Below are positions 10,044-19,580 of a stretch of 58,632 bases of DNA, piece after piece (within the stretch, counting starts at the first letter, position 1; every line of letters begins with the position of its first letter). A program made the translations under genes and the position numbers. This DNA comes from Rubrivivax gelatinosus (GTDB lineage: Bacteria; Pseudomonadota; Gammaproteobacteria; Burkholderiales; Burkholderiaceae_C), in NCBI RefSeq assembly GCF_016583785.1, contig NZ_NRRU01000021.1:1-58632 (forward strand), given 5' to 3'. The notes under the pieces were generated by a model that did not search any database, was not told the DNA's origin, and saw nothing but the letters and a program-made list of their open reading frames with translations.

Positions 10044-11792
10044 ATGAAAGCCTCCCAGACCTTCATCTCCACCCTCAAGGAAGCTCCCGCCGACGCGGAA
10101 ATCGTCAGCCACAAGCTGATGATGCGTGCCGGGATGATCAAGCGCCTCGGCGCCGGCATCTACAACTACATGCCGATGGGCCTGCGGGTGATCCGCAAGG
10201 TCGAGGCCATCATCCGCGAGGAGATGAACCGCGCCGGCGCCGTCGAACTGCTGATGCCGGTGGTGCAGCCGGCCGAGCTCTGGATGGAGACCGGCCGCTT
10301 CCAGGCCTACGGCCCCGAACTGCTGCGCGTGAAGGACCGCCACGACCGCGACTTCGTCATCCAGCCGACGAGCGAAGAGGTCATCACCGACATCGCGCGC
10401 CAGGAGCTGCGCAGCTACAAGCAGCTGCCGCGCACCTTCTATCACGTGCAGACCAAGTTCCGCGACGAGCGCCGCCCGCGTTTCGGCGTCATGCGCGGCC
10501 GCGAGTTCACGATGAAGGACGCCTACTCCTTCGACCGCGACAAGGCCTCGGCGCTGAAGAGCTACGACACGATGTACCGCGCCTACTGCGCGATCTTCGA
10601 CCGCTTCGGCCTGACCTACCGCGCGGTGGCTGCCGACACCGGCGCCATTGGCGGCGACGCCTCGCATGAGTTCCAGGTCATCGCCGACACCGGCGAGGAC
10701 GCGATCGTCTACTGCCCGACGAGCGACTACGCGGCCAACATCGAACTCGCCGAAGCGGTTTCGCTGATCGCCGAACGCGCAGCGCCGGCCCAGGCCCTGG
10801 CCAAGACGCCGACGCCGGGCAAGAGCACCTGCGAGGACGTCGCGGCGCTGCTCGGCCTCCCGCTCGCGAACACCGTCAAGTCGCTGGTGCTGGCCACCGA
10901 CGAGAAGGACGAGGCCGGCGACATCGTCAAGACGACGGTCTGGCTGCTGCTGGTGCGCGGCGACCACGCGCTCAACGAGGTCAAGACCGGCAAGCTGCCG
11001 GGGCTCAAGAGCGGTTTCCGTTTCGCCACCATTGCCGAGATCGAGGACCACTTTGGCTGCAAGCCGGGCTACCTCGGCCCGATCGGGCTGAAGAAGCCGG
11101 TGAAGGTGGTCGCCGACCGCACGGTCGCGAACATGAGCGACTTCGTCTGCGGCGCCAACGAGCCCGACTTCCACATCGCCGGCGTCAACTGGGGCCGCGA
11201 CCTGCCCGAGCCCGACTTCGTCGCCGACATCCGCAACGTCGTCGCCGGCGACCCCTCGCCCGACGGCCAGGGCGTGCTCGCGATCCAGCGCGGCATCGAG
11301 GTCGGCCACGTCTTCTACCTCGGCACCAAGAAGTACAGCGTGCCGATGGGCGCGACCTTCCTCGACGAGAACGGCAAGCCGCAGCCTTTCGAGATGGGCT
11401 GCTACGGCATCGGCGTCACGCGCATCCTGGGCGCGGCGATCGAGCAGAACCACGACGAACGCGGCATCGTCTGGCCGGACGCGATCGCACCGTTCACGGT
11501 GGCCGTTTGCCCGATCGGCTACGACCGCAGCGCCGAGGTCAAGACCGCGGCCGACCAGCTGCACGACGAACTGGTGGCGCTCGGCATCGACGTCGTGCTC
11601 GACGACCGCGGCGAACGCCCGGGCGCGATGTTCGCCGACTGGGAGCTGATCGGCGTGCCGCACCGCGTCGTCATCTCCGACCGCGGCCTGAAGGCCGGCA
11701 CGGTCGAGGTCCAGGGCCGGCGCGAGACCGCGGCGAACACGGTGCCGCTGGCCGAGGCCGTCGCTTTCGTGAAGGGCCGCCTGAAGGCATGA
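10044..11792 (+). CDS. proS: Prolyl-tRNA synthetase (bacterial type with editing domain)
   Basis: Class II aminoacyl-tRNA synthetase charging tRNA-Pro. It is 582 aa from the ATG that gives [15 protein letters not shown], a normal family N-terminus; in-frame codons further upstream are ignored. Motif 2 is seen in [17 protein letters not shown] and motif 3 near [13 protein letters not shown]. The YbaK-like editing insertion spans roughly residues 230-390 and contains the conserved KSLVL stretch. The C-terminal anticodon-binding domain includes [18 protein letters not shown]. It overlaps the following transglycosylase gene by 4 nt. Confidence 0.97.
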   Translation: MKASQTFISTLKEAPADAEIVSHKLMMRAGMIKRLGAGIYNYMPMGLRVIRKVEAIIREEMNRAGAVELLMPVVQPAELWMETGRFQAYGPELLRVKDRHDRDFVIQPTSEEVITDIARQELRSYKQLPRTFYHVQTKFRDERRPRFGVMRGREFTMKDAYSFDRDKASALKSYDTMYRAYCAIFDRFGLTYRAVAADTGAIGGDASHEFQVIADTGEDAIVYCPTSDYAANIELAEAVSLIAERAAPAQALAKTPTPGKSTCEDVAALLGLPLANTVKSLVLATDEKDEAGDIVKTTVWLLLVRGDHALNEVKTGKLPGLKSGFRFATIAEIEDHFGCKPGYLGPIGLKKPVKVVADRTVANMSDFVCGANEPDFHIAGVNWGRDLPEPDFVADIRNVVAGDPSPDGQGVLAIQRGIEVGHVFYLGTKKYSVPMGATFLDENGKPQPFEMGCYGIGVTRILGAAIEQNHDERGIVWPDAIAPFTVAVCPIGYDRSAEVKTAADQLHDELVALGIDVVLDDRGERPGAMFADWELIGVPHRVVISDRGLKAGTVEVQGRRETAANTVPLAEAVAFVKGRLKA

Positions 11793-12391
11793 TCGGCCGC
11801 CGTGCGCTGCTGGCGCTGCCGCTGGCGGCCGCCTGCGGCGCCGCCCGCGCCGGGGCGCAGAAGGAAGAGCCGCTGGCCGACGCCGTGCGCGGTGCGCTGG
11901 CGGCGGCGGTGGCCGACGGTGCCCCGCCCAAACCCGGCTTCCTGCGCGTCGAGGACCGGCTGGCCTATCTGCGCTGGCTGGGAGCGGCCAGCGAGAAGTT
12001 GAAGCGCCGCAAGAGCGAACACCGCACGCGCGTCGAGTTCCTCGAGACCGTCTGGTACGAGAGCCGGCGTGCCGGGCTGGAGACCTCGCTGGTGCTGGGC
12101 CTGATCCAGGTCGAGAGCGGTTTCCGCAAGTACGCGATCAGCAGCGCCGGCGCGCGCGGCTACATGCAGGTGATGCCGTTCTGGTCGCGCCTGATCGGCG
12201 ACGGCGACGCCAGCCGGCTGTTCCACATGCAGACCAACATGCGCTTCGGCTGCGTGATCCTGCGCCACTACCTGGACGCCGAGCGCGGCGACCTGTTCAT
12301 GGCCCTGGGCCGCTACAACGGCAGCCGCGGCCGCGCGGAGTACCCGAACATGGTGTTCGGCGCGCGCCGGGCCTGGGACATCAAGGCTTGA
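11789..12391 (+). CDS. Lytic transglycosylase, SLT domain
   Basis: Periplasmic enzyme that cleaves peptidoglycan glycan strands. It is 200 aa. An N-terminal twin-Arg, hydrophobic signal region ([21 protein letters not shown]) suggests export; a lipobox is not convincing. The SLT domain runs from about residue 95, with catalytic Glu109 in [18 protein letters not shown] and the GYMQVMPFW motif at about 124-132. The start ATG overlaps the proS stop (ATGA), a common Burkholderiales arrangement. Its 3' end overlaps the convergent ubiX gene by 11 nt. Confidence 0.9.
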   Translation: MIGRRALLALPLAAACGAARAGAQKEEPLADAVRGALAAAVADGAPPKPGFLRVEDRLAYLRWLGAASEKLKRRKSEHRTRVEFLETVWYESRRAGLETSLVLGLIQVESGFRKYAISSAGARGYMQVMPFWSRLIGDGDASRLFHMQTNMRFGCVILRHYLDAERGDLFMALGRYNGSRGRAEYPNMVFGARRAWDIKA

Positions 12392-12959
12392 GCTGGAGGC
12401 CGCGCCATTCGCGCGGCGCGGCGCCCGTGGCCTGCAGCAGCGCGAGCACACGCTCGACGCCGTCGTCGACGATCTCGGCCACCGTCTGCGGCCGGTGATA
12501 GAAGGCCGGCAGCGGCGGGAAGATGATCGCGCCCATCTCGGTTGCGGCCGTCATGTTGCGCAGGTGCGCCAGGTTCAGCGGCGTCTCGCGCACCATCAGC
12601 ACCAGGCGCCGGCGTTCCTTCAAGGTGACGTCGGCCGCGCGGGTCAGCAGGTTGTCGGCCAGGCCGTGGGCGACGGCGGCCAGCGTCTTCATCGAACACG
12701 GCGCGACCACCATCGCCGCGGTGTCGAAGCTGCCGCTGGCGACGCAGGCGCCGACGTCGCCGGGCGCGTAAGCGTGGTCGGCCAGCGCTTCGAGTTCGCC
12801 GCGCGACAGGCCGAGTTCGTGGTAGGCGTTGAGCACGCCGGCCGGGGTCGCGATCAGGTGCGTCTGGAGCCCCAGTTCGCGCGCGCGCTGCAGCAGGCGC
12901 ACGCCGTAGACGGCGCCGCTGGCGCCGGTGATGCCGACGACCAGCCGCGGCGCCGGCAT
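12381..12959 (-). CDS. ubiX: Flavin prenyltransferase
   Basis: Makes prenylated FMN, the cofactor of the UbiD decarboxylase in ubiquinone synthesis. It is 192 aa from MPAPRLVVGITGASGAVYG, whose GITGASG loop binds FMN. Further marks are PCSMKTLAAVAHGLADNLL and MVRETPLNLAHLRNM. A longer frame upstream overlaps grxD and is ignored. The start ATG shares one base with the grxD stop (TGATG), so translation is probably coupled. ubiD is not in the window. Confidence 0.95.
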   Translation of the reverse strand: MPAPRLVVGITGASGAVYGVRLLQRARELGLQTHLIATPAGVLNAYHELGLSRGELEALADHAYAPGDVGACVASGSFDTAAMVVAPCSMKTLAAVAHGLADNLLTRAADVTLKERRRLVLMVRETPLNLAHLRNMTAATEMGAIIFPPLPAFYHRPQTVAEIVDDGVERVLALLQATGAAPREWRGLQLKP

Positions 12960-13273
12960 CAGGCCTTGGCCAGCAGCTGCTGCAGCTCGCCCGACTGGTA
13001 CATCTCCATCATGATGTCCGAGCCGCCGACGAACTCGCCGCCGACGTAGAGCTGCGGGATCGTCGGCCACTGGGCGTAGTCCTTGATCCCCTGGCGCACG
13101 TCCTCGTCCTCGAGCACGTTGAAGGTCTTGAACTCGTCAACGCCGCAGGCCTTGAGCACCTGCACGGCGCGGCCGGAAAAACCGCACATCGGAAACTGCG
13201 CCGTACCCTTCATGAAGAGCACCACGCGGTTGCCCTTGACCAGTTCGTCGATGCGTTGTTGAACGTCGCTCAT
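12959..13273 (-). CDS. grxD: Monothiol glutaredoxin, CGFS type
   Basis: Binds and passes on [2Fe-2S] clusters together with BolA-type proteins. It is 104 aa, the standard size. The active site is CGFS with Cys30, followed by the TIPQLYVGGEFVGGSDI segment that binds glutathione. The start ATG gives MSDVQQRIDELVKGN, the usual family N-terminus. It is commonly next to prmC-prfA-hemA in this group, as here, with only one unrelated gene between. Confidence 0.96.
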   Translation of the reverse strand: MSDVQQRIDELVKGNRVVLFMKGTAQFPMCGFSGRAVQVLKACGVDEFKTFNVLEDEDVRQGIKDYAQWPTIPQLYVGGEFVGGSDIMMEMYQSGELQQLLAKA

Positions 13274-13362
13274 CGCTGTGCTGCCGCCGGATGTCTGAAA
13301 GAGGCAAGGATAAGCCAAAGGCAGGTGACGCCCGGGCGCGGCGGCCGATGCCCGTACCGGCG

Positions 13363-13911
13363 TCAGAACGCGTAACGCACGCCCAGCTGCAGCACCGGCG
13401 CGAGCTGCATTTCGCGCAGCGCCCGGTCCAGGGGCTGCTCGCCCAGCCGCACCCGGTCGGCGCGGTCGCCGACGAGGCCGATGTCGGCGCTGAAGTTCCA
13501 GGCGCCGTCGCGCGTGCCGGCGCTGTAGCCCAGGCCGACGTAGGGCAGCGTCTGCGCCGCGTCGTCGGCAAGGCCCGACCAGGCGGTGGCGCCCAGCCGC
13601 AGCGGCCCCGGCGCGCCGAGCGGCAGGCCGCGCCCGCTCAGCGTCACGCCGCTGGTCGCGCGCAGGCCGCCGACGAGCGAGCGCACGCGCAGTCCGGGCA
13701 CGTCGAAGTAGTAGTCGCCGAGCACCGAGCCGGCGTTGCGCGTGCCGCCGGACAGCGTCACCGGCGCCAGCGTCGAGCTGCCGAGTTGCACACGCGCCTG
13801 CCACTGCGGCCAGACGGTGTCGGTCTCGGGAGCGGCCAGACCGTCCGCGGCGGCTGCGGCGCCCGCGAGGGCGAGGCCTGCGAAGGTCACGGGAGCGGAA
13901 CGCATGCGCAT
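13363..13911 (-). CDS. Secreted, probable outer-membrane beta-barrel protein
   Basis: I do not recognise a named family. It is 182 aa with a clear signal peptide (MRMRSAPVTFAGLALAGAAAAA). The remainder is rich in Gly, Thr and alternating hydrophobic residues and ends in Phe (VLQLGVRYAF), the usual mark of an outer-membrane barrel. Repeated strand-like stretches such as TLPYVGLGYSA and WNFSADIGLVGD support this. The chosen ATG has a good Shine-Dalgarno (GAGGAG, about 8 nt away); longer frames lack one. Some conserved small barrel proteins of Burkholderiales look similar, but its function is unknown. Confidence 0.75.
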   Translation of the reverse strand: MRMRSAPVTFAGLALAGAAAAADGLAAPETDTVWPQWQARVQLGSSTLAPVTLSGGTRNAGSVLGDYYFDVPGLRVRSLVGGLRATSGVTLSGRGLPLGAPGPLRLGATAWSGLADDAAQTLPYVGLGYSAGTRDGAWNFSADIGLVGDRADRVRLGEQPLDRALREMQLAPVLQLGVRYAF

Positions 13912-14021
13912 GGCAGGACTCCTCGTGCTGAGGCCTTCATCATGCTCTGTTGCGCCGCTGCCCGCAGGAATCCACGCGACGAATCGTGACATCCGCGCCA
14001 TGCCGCTGGCGCGGTGGTGTC

Positions 14022-14837
14022 TCAGCGCGGCAGGCAGCCGCCGGTGCAGCGTGGCTGCGTGCCCAGGTCGTGGCGCGTGGTGACCGCCGTAAACCCGGCG
14101 CCGAGCAGCAGTGCCTGCACCGCCTCGGCCTGGTCGTAGCCGTGTTCGAGCAGCAGCCAGCCGCCGGGCACCAGCTGCGCCGGGGCGCCGGCGACGATCT
14201 GGCGCAGCGCATCCAGGCCGTCGCCTTCAGGCGTCAGCGCGCCGCGTGGCTCGTGGCGCAGCGCCGGCAGGTGCTCGTCGTCGCCGGCGATGTAGGGCGG
14301 GTTGGACAGCACCAGATCGAAGCGCCGGCCGGCCAGCGGCTGCCACCAGGCGCCGGCGACGAAATCGACCTCGAGCGCGAGCCGCTTCGCGTTGGCGGCG
14401 GCGACCGCCAGCGCGGCTTCGCTGACGTCGGTGGCGACGACCGTGACAGCGGGTCGCGCGTGTTTGACCGCGAGTGCGATCGCGCCACTGCCGGTGCCGA
14501 GGTCGAGCACCTGCGCCGGCTGCTCCGGCGGCAGCAGTTCCAGCGCCCAGTCGACCAGCACTTCGGTGTCCGGTCGCGGCACCAGCACGGCGGGCGTCAC
14601 CTGCAGCGCCAGGCCGTGGAACTCGCGTTCGCCGACGATGTAGGCCAGCGGCACGCCGGCGGCGCGGCGGGCCAGGTCGGCACCGAACTGCGCCGCGACC
14701 GGCGGCTCCAGTGCGTCATCGTCGTGCGCCAGCAGCCAGGCACGCGTGCGCTGCAGCCGGTGGGCCAGCAGCAGCTGGGTGTCGAGCCGGTCGACGCCCA
14801 GTTCGCGGCCGGCGGCGAGCGCTTCGCGTATGCGCAT
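14022..14837 (-). CDS. prmC: Peptide chain release factor N5-glutamine methyltransferase
   Basis: Methylates the Gln of the GGQ motif in RF1 and RF2. It is 271 aa. The SAM-binding motif DLGTGSGAIALA starts at residue 112 and the catalytic NPPY is at 179-182, inside LSNPPYIAG. The N-terminal helical domain ends in the conserved GVPLAYIVGEREFHG and PRPDTEVLVDW. The start ATG shares one base with the prfA stop (TGATG), so the modifier is made together with its substrate RF1. Confidence 0.97.
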   Translation of the reverse strand: MRIREALAAGRELGVDRLDTQLLLAHRLQRTRAWLLAHDDDALEPPVAAQFGADLARRAAGVPLAYIVGEREFHGLALQVTPAVLVPRPDTEVLVDWALELLPPEQPAQVLDLGTGSGAIALAVKHARPAVTVVATDVSEAALAVAAANAKRLALEVDFVAGAWWQPLAGRRFDLVLSNPPYIAGDDEHLPALRHEPRGALTPEGDGLDALRQIVAGAPAQLVPGGWLLLEHGYDQAEAVQALLLGAGFTAVTTRHDLGTQPRCTGGCLPR

Positions 14838-15931
14838 CAGCGCTCTCCGGTCTCGAGCTGTGCCAGCTGTTCGGCGGAACGCGCCGCCTTCAGCGCGGCG
14901 ACGATGTCGCCCAGGTCGCCGTCCATGATCTGGCCGAGCTTGTACAGCGTCAGGTTGATGCGGTGGTCGGTCAGCCGCCCCTGCGGGAAGTTGTAGGTGC
15001 GGATGCGGTCGCTGCGGTCGCCGCTGCCGATCAGGCTCTTGCGCGTCGCCGCCTCCTGAGCGGCACGCTCGGCGCGGTCCTTGTCGCGCAGCCGCGCCGC
15101 CAGCACCGCCATCGCCTTGGCCTTGTTGCGGTGCTGCGAGCGATCGTCCTGGCACTCGGCGACCAGGCCGGTCGGCAAGTGGGTGATGCGGATCGCGCTG
15201 TCGGTCTTGTTGACGTGCTGGCCGCCGGCGCCGCTGGCGCGGAAGGTGTCGATGCGCAGATCGGCCGGGTTGAGCTGGATGTCCTCGGCCTCGTCGGGCT
15301 CGGGCATCACCGCCACGGTGCAGGCGCTGGTGTGGATGCGGCCCTGCGACTCGGTGGCCGGCACGCGCTGCACACGGTGGCCGCCGGACTCGAAACGCAG
15401 CGTGCCGAAGACGCCGTCGCCCTCGACACGCAGCACCAGTTCCTTGTAGCCGCCGAGTTCGGACTCGCTCTCGCTCATCACCTCGACGCGCCAGCCCTGG
15501 CGCTCGAAGAAACGCAGGTACATGCGCGCCAGGTCGCCGGCGAACAGCGCCGACTCGTCGCCGCCGGTGCCGGCGCGGATCTCGACGAAGGCGTTGCGCG
15601 CGTCGTCGGGGTCGCGCGGAACGAGCGCGAGCTGCAGCTCCTGCTCGAGCCGGGCGAGGTCGGCCTCGGCCGCAACGACTTCCTCGCGCGCCATCTCGGC
15701 CATCTCGGCGTCGCTCTCTCCGGCAAGCATCTCGCGCGCCGTGCCCAGGTCGGCTTCACGCTGCAGGTACTGGCGCCAGCGGCCGACAACGTCGGCGGCT
15801 TCGGCCTGCTCGCGCGCGAGCACGCGGAAACGCTTCATGTCGGCGCTGACCTGCGGGTCGGCCAGCAGCGCATCCAGTTCGGCGAGCCGCATCCCCAGGC
15901 GCTCGAACTGCTGTCGCAACGATTCGTTCAT
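14837..15931 (-). CDS. prfA: Peptide chain release factor 1
   Basis: Reads UAA and UAG and triggers peptide release. It is 364 aa. The stop-codon-reading PAT tripeptide is at 191-193 and the catalytic GGQ at 236-238 ([18 protein letters not shown]). PAT, rather than SPF, makes it RF1 and not RF2. It is preceded by a strong hemA terminator whose T-tract lies only about 15 nt before its ATG. Its transcription therefore depends on read-through from hemA or a promoter inside hemA. Confidence 0.98.
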   Translation of the reverse strand: MNESLRQQFERLGMRLAELDALLADPQVSADMKRFRVLAREQAEAADVVGRWRQYLQREADLGTAREMLAGESDAEMAEMAREEVVAAEADLARLEQELQLALVPRDPDDARNAFVEIRAGTGGDESALFAGDLARMYLRFFERQGWRVEVMSESESELGGYKELVLRVEGDGVFGTLRFESGGHRVQRVPATESQGRIHTSACTVAVMPEPDEAEDIQLNPADLRIDTFRASGAGGQHVNKTDSAIRITHLPTGLVAECQDDRSQHRNKAKAMAVLAARLRDKDRAERAAQEAATRKSLIGSGDRSDRIRTYNFPQGRLTDHRINLTLYKLGQIMDGDLGDIVAALKAARSAEQLAQLETGER

Positions 15932-15945
15932 CGGCGGTCCAACGT

Positions 15946-15981
15946 AAAAACGCCCGGCCCCGCTGACGAGCGGGGCCGGGC
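15946..15981 (-). terminator. Terminator or attenuator between hemA and prfA
   Basis: A perfect 13-bp GC-rich stem (arms 15952-15964 and 15969-15981, loop of 4 nt) is followed on the minus strand by TTTTT at 15950-15946. It sits in the 64-nt gap between the hemA stop and the prfA start. It is a textbook intrinsic terminator and could set the ratio of hemA to prfA-prmC expression. Confidence 0.9.
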
Positions 15982-15995
15982 GTGGGGATGGGGCG

Positions 15996-17291
15996 CTAGC
16001 GTTCGGCGCTGGGCGAGCGCGAGCTCTGGCGCAGGAACAGGCGCGAGACAGTCTGCGCGAGCTGTTCGCGGTCGTTGCCGTCGGCCGAATGCAGCTCGGC
16101 CAGCGTGCCGTGCAGCATCTTGTGCGTCAGGCCGCGCGACAGCGCTTCGAGCACGGTCTCGATCGGCTCGCCACGTGCCAGCAGGCGGCGGGCGCGCTGC
16201 ATCTCGATCGCGGACCAGTCTTCGGCCTGGCGGTTCAGTGCCTGGATCAGCGGCACCGCGGCGCGCTGGTCCAGCCAGTGGGCGAAGCTCTGCACGCCGG
16301 CGTCGATGATGGCCTCGGCCTGTTCGACGGCGGCCTGGCGCTTCTCGCCGGCCGACTGCACGACGGCCGACAGGTCGTCGACGGTGTACATGTAGACGTC
16401 GCGCAGCTTGGCGACTTCGGGCTCGATGTCGCGCGGCACGGCCAGGTCGACCATGAACATCGGGCGATGGCGGCGCAGCTTCAGCGCGCTCTCGACCGCG
16501 CCCAGGCCGATGATCGGCAGCGAGCTGGCGGTGCAGGAGATGACGGCGTCGAACTCGTGCAGGCGCTGCGGCAGGTCGGTCAGGCGGATCGCCTGGGCGC
16601 CGAAGCGGCCGGCGAGGTGTTCGCCGCGTTCCAGCGTGCGGTTGGCGATCGCCATGCTGCGCGGCGTGCGCGCCGAGAAGTGCGTCGCGACCAGCTCGAT
16701 CATCTCGCCGGCGCCGACGAAGAGCACGTGGATGTCGGCCAGGTCTTCGAAGATCTGGGCTGCCAGGCGAACGGCCGCAGCGGCCATGCTGATCGAGTGC
16801 GAGCCGATTTCGGTGGCGGTGCGAACTTCCTTGGCGACCGAGAACGAACGCTGGAACAGCTGGTGCAGCGTCGTGCCCAGCGTGCCGGCTTCGTCGGCCT
16901 GGCGCACGGCCTGCTTCATCTGGCCGAGGATCTGGGGCTCGCCCAGCACCATCGAGTCCAGGCCCGAGGCGACGCGGAAGGCGTGGCGTGCGGCGTCGCG
17001 GTCCTCGCGCACATAGGTGTGCGACTGCAGGTGGCCGCCGGTGACCCCGCCCTGTTCGGCCAGCCAGTCCATCGCCGGCCGTACGAGTTCGTGCACGGCC
17101 TTGGGATCGGCGGCGACGTAAAGCTCGGTACGGTTGCAGGTGGAGACCAGCGCCGCTTCCGGCATCGACCGGTGCAGGCGTTCACGCAATGCGCGCAAGG
17201 CCGTCGGCATCTGTTCCGGCGCGAACGCGAGCCGCCCACGCAGATCCAGCGGGGCGGTGTTGTGATTTAGGCCGAGTGCAAAGACGCTCAC
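15996..17291 (-). CDS. hemA: Glutamyl-tRNA reductase
   Basis: First step of C5 tetrapyrrole synthesis: reduces Glu-tRNA to glutamate-1-semialdehyde, the substrate of HemL encoded at 50509-51798. It is 431 aa. Catalytic Cys52 lies in [12 protein letters not shown], and the NADPH-binding fold shows [12 protein letters not shown]. The C-terminal dimerisation helices are intact. It starts with GTG, giving [14 protein letters not shown], which aligns from memory with the E. coli start. The gene is divergent from a small membrane-protein gene and ends in a terminator before prfA. Confidence 0.97.
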   Translation of the reverse strand: MSVFALGLNHNTAPLDLRGRLAFAPEQMPTALRALRERLHRSMPEAALVSTCNRTELYVAADPKAVHELVRPAMDWLAEQGGVTGGHLQSHTYVREDRDAARHAFRVASGLDSMVLGEPQILGQMKQAVRQADEAGTLGTTLHQLFQRSFSVAKEVRTATEIGSHSISMAAAAVRLAAQIFEDLADIHVLFVGAGEMIELVATHFSARTPRSMAIANRTLERGEHLAGRFGAQAIRLTDLPQRLHEFDAVISCTASSLPIIGLGAVESALKLRRHRPMFMVDLAVPRDIEPEVAKLRDVYMYTVDDLSAVVQSAGEKRQAAVEQAEAIIDAGVQSFAHWLDQRAAVPLIQALNRQAEDWSAIEMQRARRLLARGEPIETVLEALSRGLTHKMLHGTLAELHSADGNDREQLAQTVSRLFLRQSSRSPSAER

Positions 17292-17298
17292 GAGTCTG

Positions 17299-17304
17299 AT
17301 TGTA
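17299..17304 (-). promoter_or_regulatory. -10 element of hemA, very close to the start codon
   Basis: TACAAT reads on the minus strand, with only 7 nt between it and the hemA GTG. Transcription would begin at or next to the start codon. No Shine-Dalgarno is seen between the two. The -35 is poor. Confidence 0.45.
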
Positions 17305-17379
17305 GGAGTCGGCTGACAGTCCGGGTTGCTTCAGGCTTGAGCAGGGTCAAAGCCTGAGTCCGGGGCAAAATCGGCGGCG

Positions 17380-17661
17380 ATGGGACCTCTGGACGCTCTG
17401 TGGCATCTGCTCAACTTCCTTCTTCCGGCGGCAGGCGTCGCGGCGCTGGCCGCCGCCGCGGCCAAGCTGCTGTGGCGCCGTGAGCTGAAGCCGGTTCCGT
17501 GGTTCCGGCTGGCACGCGACGCCGCGCTTGCCAATCTGGCCGTGCTCCTGGCCGGCCTCGTGCTGACGCGCCATGACGGCCGCATCGTCACCTATGGTGC
17601 GATGGTGCTGGTCTGCGCGCTGGTCCTGTGGTGGCGCGGGTTCGGCCCCGGCCGGCGCTGA
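17380..17661 (+). CDS. Small conserved membrane protein (93 aa)
   Basis: Function unknown. The product has about three hydrophobic segments (roughly residues 8-30, 47-62 and 68-84) separated by short basic loops (WRRELKPVPWFRLARD and TRHDGR). It looks like a small integral inner-membrane protein. Third-position G/C bias supports a real gene. It is divergent from hemA and convergent with miaB, whose stop is 10 nt away. Similar short proteins next to hemA occur in Burkholderiales as far as I recall, but none is characterised. Confidence 0.7.
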   Translation: MGPLDALWHLLNFLLPAAGVAALAAAAAKLLWRRELKPVPWFRLARDAALANLAVLLAGLVLTRHDGRIVTYGAMVLVCALVLWWRGFGPGRR

Positions 17662-17670
17662 TTCTCCTGT

Positions 17671-19005
17671 TCAGTCCGCCAGCACCGGCGTACCGCGCAG
17701 CGAGTGCGGCAGTGCTTCGGTGACCTGGACGTCCAGCATGCGCCCGACGAGCCGGGCCGCGTTCGGGCCCCCGTCGAAGTTGACGATGCGGTTGCATTCG
17801 GTGCGGCCCATCAGTTCGGCCGGGTTCTTCTTCGACGGGCCTTCGACGAGGATGGTCTGGCGCGTGCCGACGCGCGAGGCGCTGATGCGGCGCACGTTGG
17901 CCTCGATCGCCGCCTGCAGCCTCTGCAGCCGCGCGAGCTTGAGCTCCTGCGGCGTGTCGTCTTCCAGCGCTGCGGCCGGCGTGCCCGGGCGCTTGCTGAA
18001 GACGAAGCTGAAGCTGGCGTCGTAGCCGATGTCTTCGATCAGCTTCATCGTGCGCGCGAAGTCGTCCTCGGTCTCGCCGGGGAAGCCGACGATGAAGTCC
18101 GACGACAGGCTGATGCCCGGGCGCACCTCCCGCAGCTTGCGGATCGTGCTCTTGTATTCGAGCGCGGTGTAGCCGCGCTTCATCGCCGACAGGATGCGGT
18201 CGCTGCCGTGCTGCACCGGCAGGTGCAGATGCGAGACCAGCTTCGGGATCTTCGCGTAGGCGTCGATCAGGCGCTGCGTGAACTCGTTCGGGTGGCTGGT
18301 CGTGTAGCGGATGCGCTCGACGCCGGGGATGTCGGCGACGTATTCGAGCAGCAGCGCGAAGTCGGCGATCTCGCCCGACTCGCCCATCGTGCCGCGGTAG
18401 GCGTTGACGTTCTGGCCCAGCAGCGTGACTTCGCGCACGCCGCGGTCGGCGAGGTCGGCGACCTCGGTCAGCACGTCTTCGAACGGGCGGCTCATCTCCT
18501 CGCCGCGCGTGTAGGGCACGACGCAGTACGAGCAGTACTTGGAGCAGCCTTCCATGATCGAGACAAATGCGCTGGCGCCTTCGACACGCGGCGGCGGCAG
18601 GTGGTCGAACTTCTCGATCTCGGGGAAGCTGATGTCGACCTGCGGCCGGCGCTCGGCGCTGCGCGCGGCGATCATCTGCGGCAGGCGGTGCAGCGTCTGC
18701 GGGCCGAAGACCATGTCGACGTAGGGCGCGCGTTCGATGATCGCCGCGCCTTCCTGGCTGGCGACGCAGCCGCCGACGCCGATCAGCACGCCTTTTTTCT
18801 TCAGGTGCTTGACGCGGCCGAGGTCGCTGAACACCTTCTCCTGCGCCTTCTCGCGCACCGAGCAGGTGTTGAACAGAACGAGGTCGGCCTGCTCGGGGTC
18901 GTCGGTGGGTTCGTAGCCACCGGCGGCGTTGAGCACGTCGGCCATCTTGGCCGAGTCGTACTCGTTCATCTGGCAGCCGAAGGTGCGGATGTAGACCTTC
19001 TTCAT
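17671..19005 (-). CDS. miaB: tRNA-2-methylthio-N6-dimethylallyladenosine synthase
   Basis: Radical SAM methylthiotransferase acting on A37 of tRNAs that read codons beginning with U. It is 444 aa. The N-terminal UPF0004 domain ligates one [4Fe-4S] cluster through Cys11, Cys48 and Cys80. The radical SAM cluster uses Cys154, Cys158 and Cys161 (CSKYCSYC). A C-terminal TRAM domain ([11 protein letters not shown] to the end) binds tRNA. It lies 1 nt after a small secreted-protein gene with which it forms a unit. The Rho-independent terminator upstream belongs to tRNA-Met. Confidence 0.97.
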   Translation of the reverse strand: MKKVYIRTFGCQMNEYDSAKMADVLNAAGGYEPTDDPEQADLVLFNTCSVREKAQEKVFSDLGRVKHLKKKGVLIGVGGCVASQEGAAIIERAPYVDMVFGPQTLHRLPQMIAARSAERRPQVDISFPEIEKFDHLPPPRVEGASAFVSIMEGCSKYCSYCVVPYTRGEEMSRPFEDVLTEVADLADRGVREVTLLGQNVNAYRGTMGESGEIADFALLLEYVADIPGVERIRYTTSHPNEFTQRLIDAYAKIPKLVSHLHLPVQHGSDRILSAMKRGYTALEYKSTIRKLREVRPGISLSSDFIVGFPGETEDDFARTMKLIEDIGYDASFSFVFSKRPGTPAAALEDDTPQELKLARLQRLQAAIEANVRRISASRVGTRQTILVEGPSKKNPAELMGRTECNRIVNFDGGPNAARLVGRMLDVQVTEALPHSLRGTPVLAD

Positions 19006-19006
19006 G

Positions 19007-19387
19007 TCACTTGGTCCAGGTCTGGGACAGGGGGTCGAAGCGCCACTTGGCGGCTTCCTCGGCGGTCTTCGGCCAGAGCTTGGCGCGTTCGGCCGCGTTC
19101 AGGATCCAGACCTCGAGCACTTCGCCGCGCAGCTCGCGTGTGTAGTTCACGGCGAGCTTCTGGCCTGCGATGCTGCCGGACAGCGCCAGCAGGTTGTTCT
19201 CGCCGTGGATGCGCGCACCGGGTGCCAGGCGCGCGGCCTTGCCGTTGAGCAGCAGCTCGGGCGGCTGGGTGACGACGAGCTCGGCGCGCAGCGAGTTCGG
19301 GGCGAGCTTGCGCTGCACGACGATCTGCGCGGCGCCGGGCAGCGCCGTCGAGGCGAGCAGGGCCGCCAGCGTGACACAGCGGAGCAT
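19007..19387 (-). CDS. Conserved secreted protein of unknown function (126 aa)
   Basis: No family is recognised. A signal peptide is clear ([21 protein letters not shown], cleavage after GAA or AAQ). The mature part is about 105 residues, predicted mixed beta, and ends [11 protein letters not shown]. It is only 1 nt upstream of miaB on the same strand, so the two are co-transcribed. A small exported protein beside miaB is frequent in Burkholderiales as I recall it. A periplasmic location is inferred from the signal alone. Confidence 0.75.
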   Translation of the reverse strand: MLRCVTLAALLASTALPGAAQIVVQRKLAPNSLRAELVVTQPPELLLNGKAARLAPGARIHGENNLLALSGSIAGQKLAVNYTRELRGEVLEVWILNAAERAKLWPKTAEEAAKWRFDPLSQTWTK

Positions 19388-19414
19388 GGTGTGGATCCAG
19401 TGGCCGTGAAACGT

Positions 19415-19449
19415 AAAAACGGCCCGAGGTCTCGGAAAACCTCGGGCCG
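19415..19449 (-). terminator. Rho-independent terminator after tRNA-Met
   Basis: An 11-bp stem (19420-19430 with 19439-19449) has an 8-nt loop and is followed on the minus strand by TTTTT (19419-19415). It directly follows the tRNA end and ends its transcript before the secreted-protein/miaB unit. Confidence 0.9.
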
Positions 19450-19456
19450 GTGACTT

Positions 19457-19533
19457 TGGTGGCGCTTCAGGGATTTGAACCCCGGACCTGCGGATTATGA
19501 TTCCGTCGCTCTAACCAACTGAGCTAAAGCGCC
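19457..19533 (-). tRNA. tRNA-Met (anticodon CAT)
   Basis: On the minus strand the cloverleaf is acceptor GGCGCTT/AAGCGCC, D-arm GCTC/GAGC, anticodon loop ATCATAA (anticodon CAT), T-arm CGGGG/CCCTG with loop TTCAAAT, discriminator A and encoded CCA. It is 77 nt. The acceptor has no C1-A72 mismatch, so it is not the initiator. It looks most like elongator Met; tRNA-Ile2 (C34 changed to lysidine) also carries CAT at the gene level and is the alternative. The anticodon stem has one A27-C43 mismatch. Confidence 0.92.
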
Positions 19534-19580
19534 TGAGCCGCGCAGTATAGCAAGGCTCTCGCAGGCTCGTCAGCCCCCCG

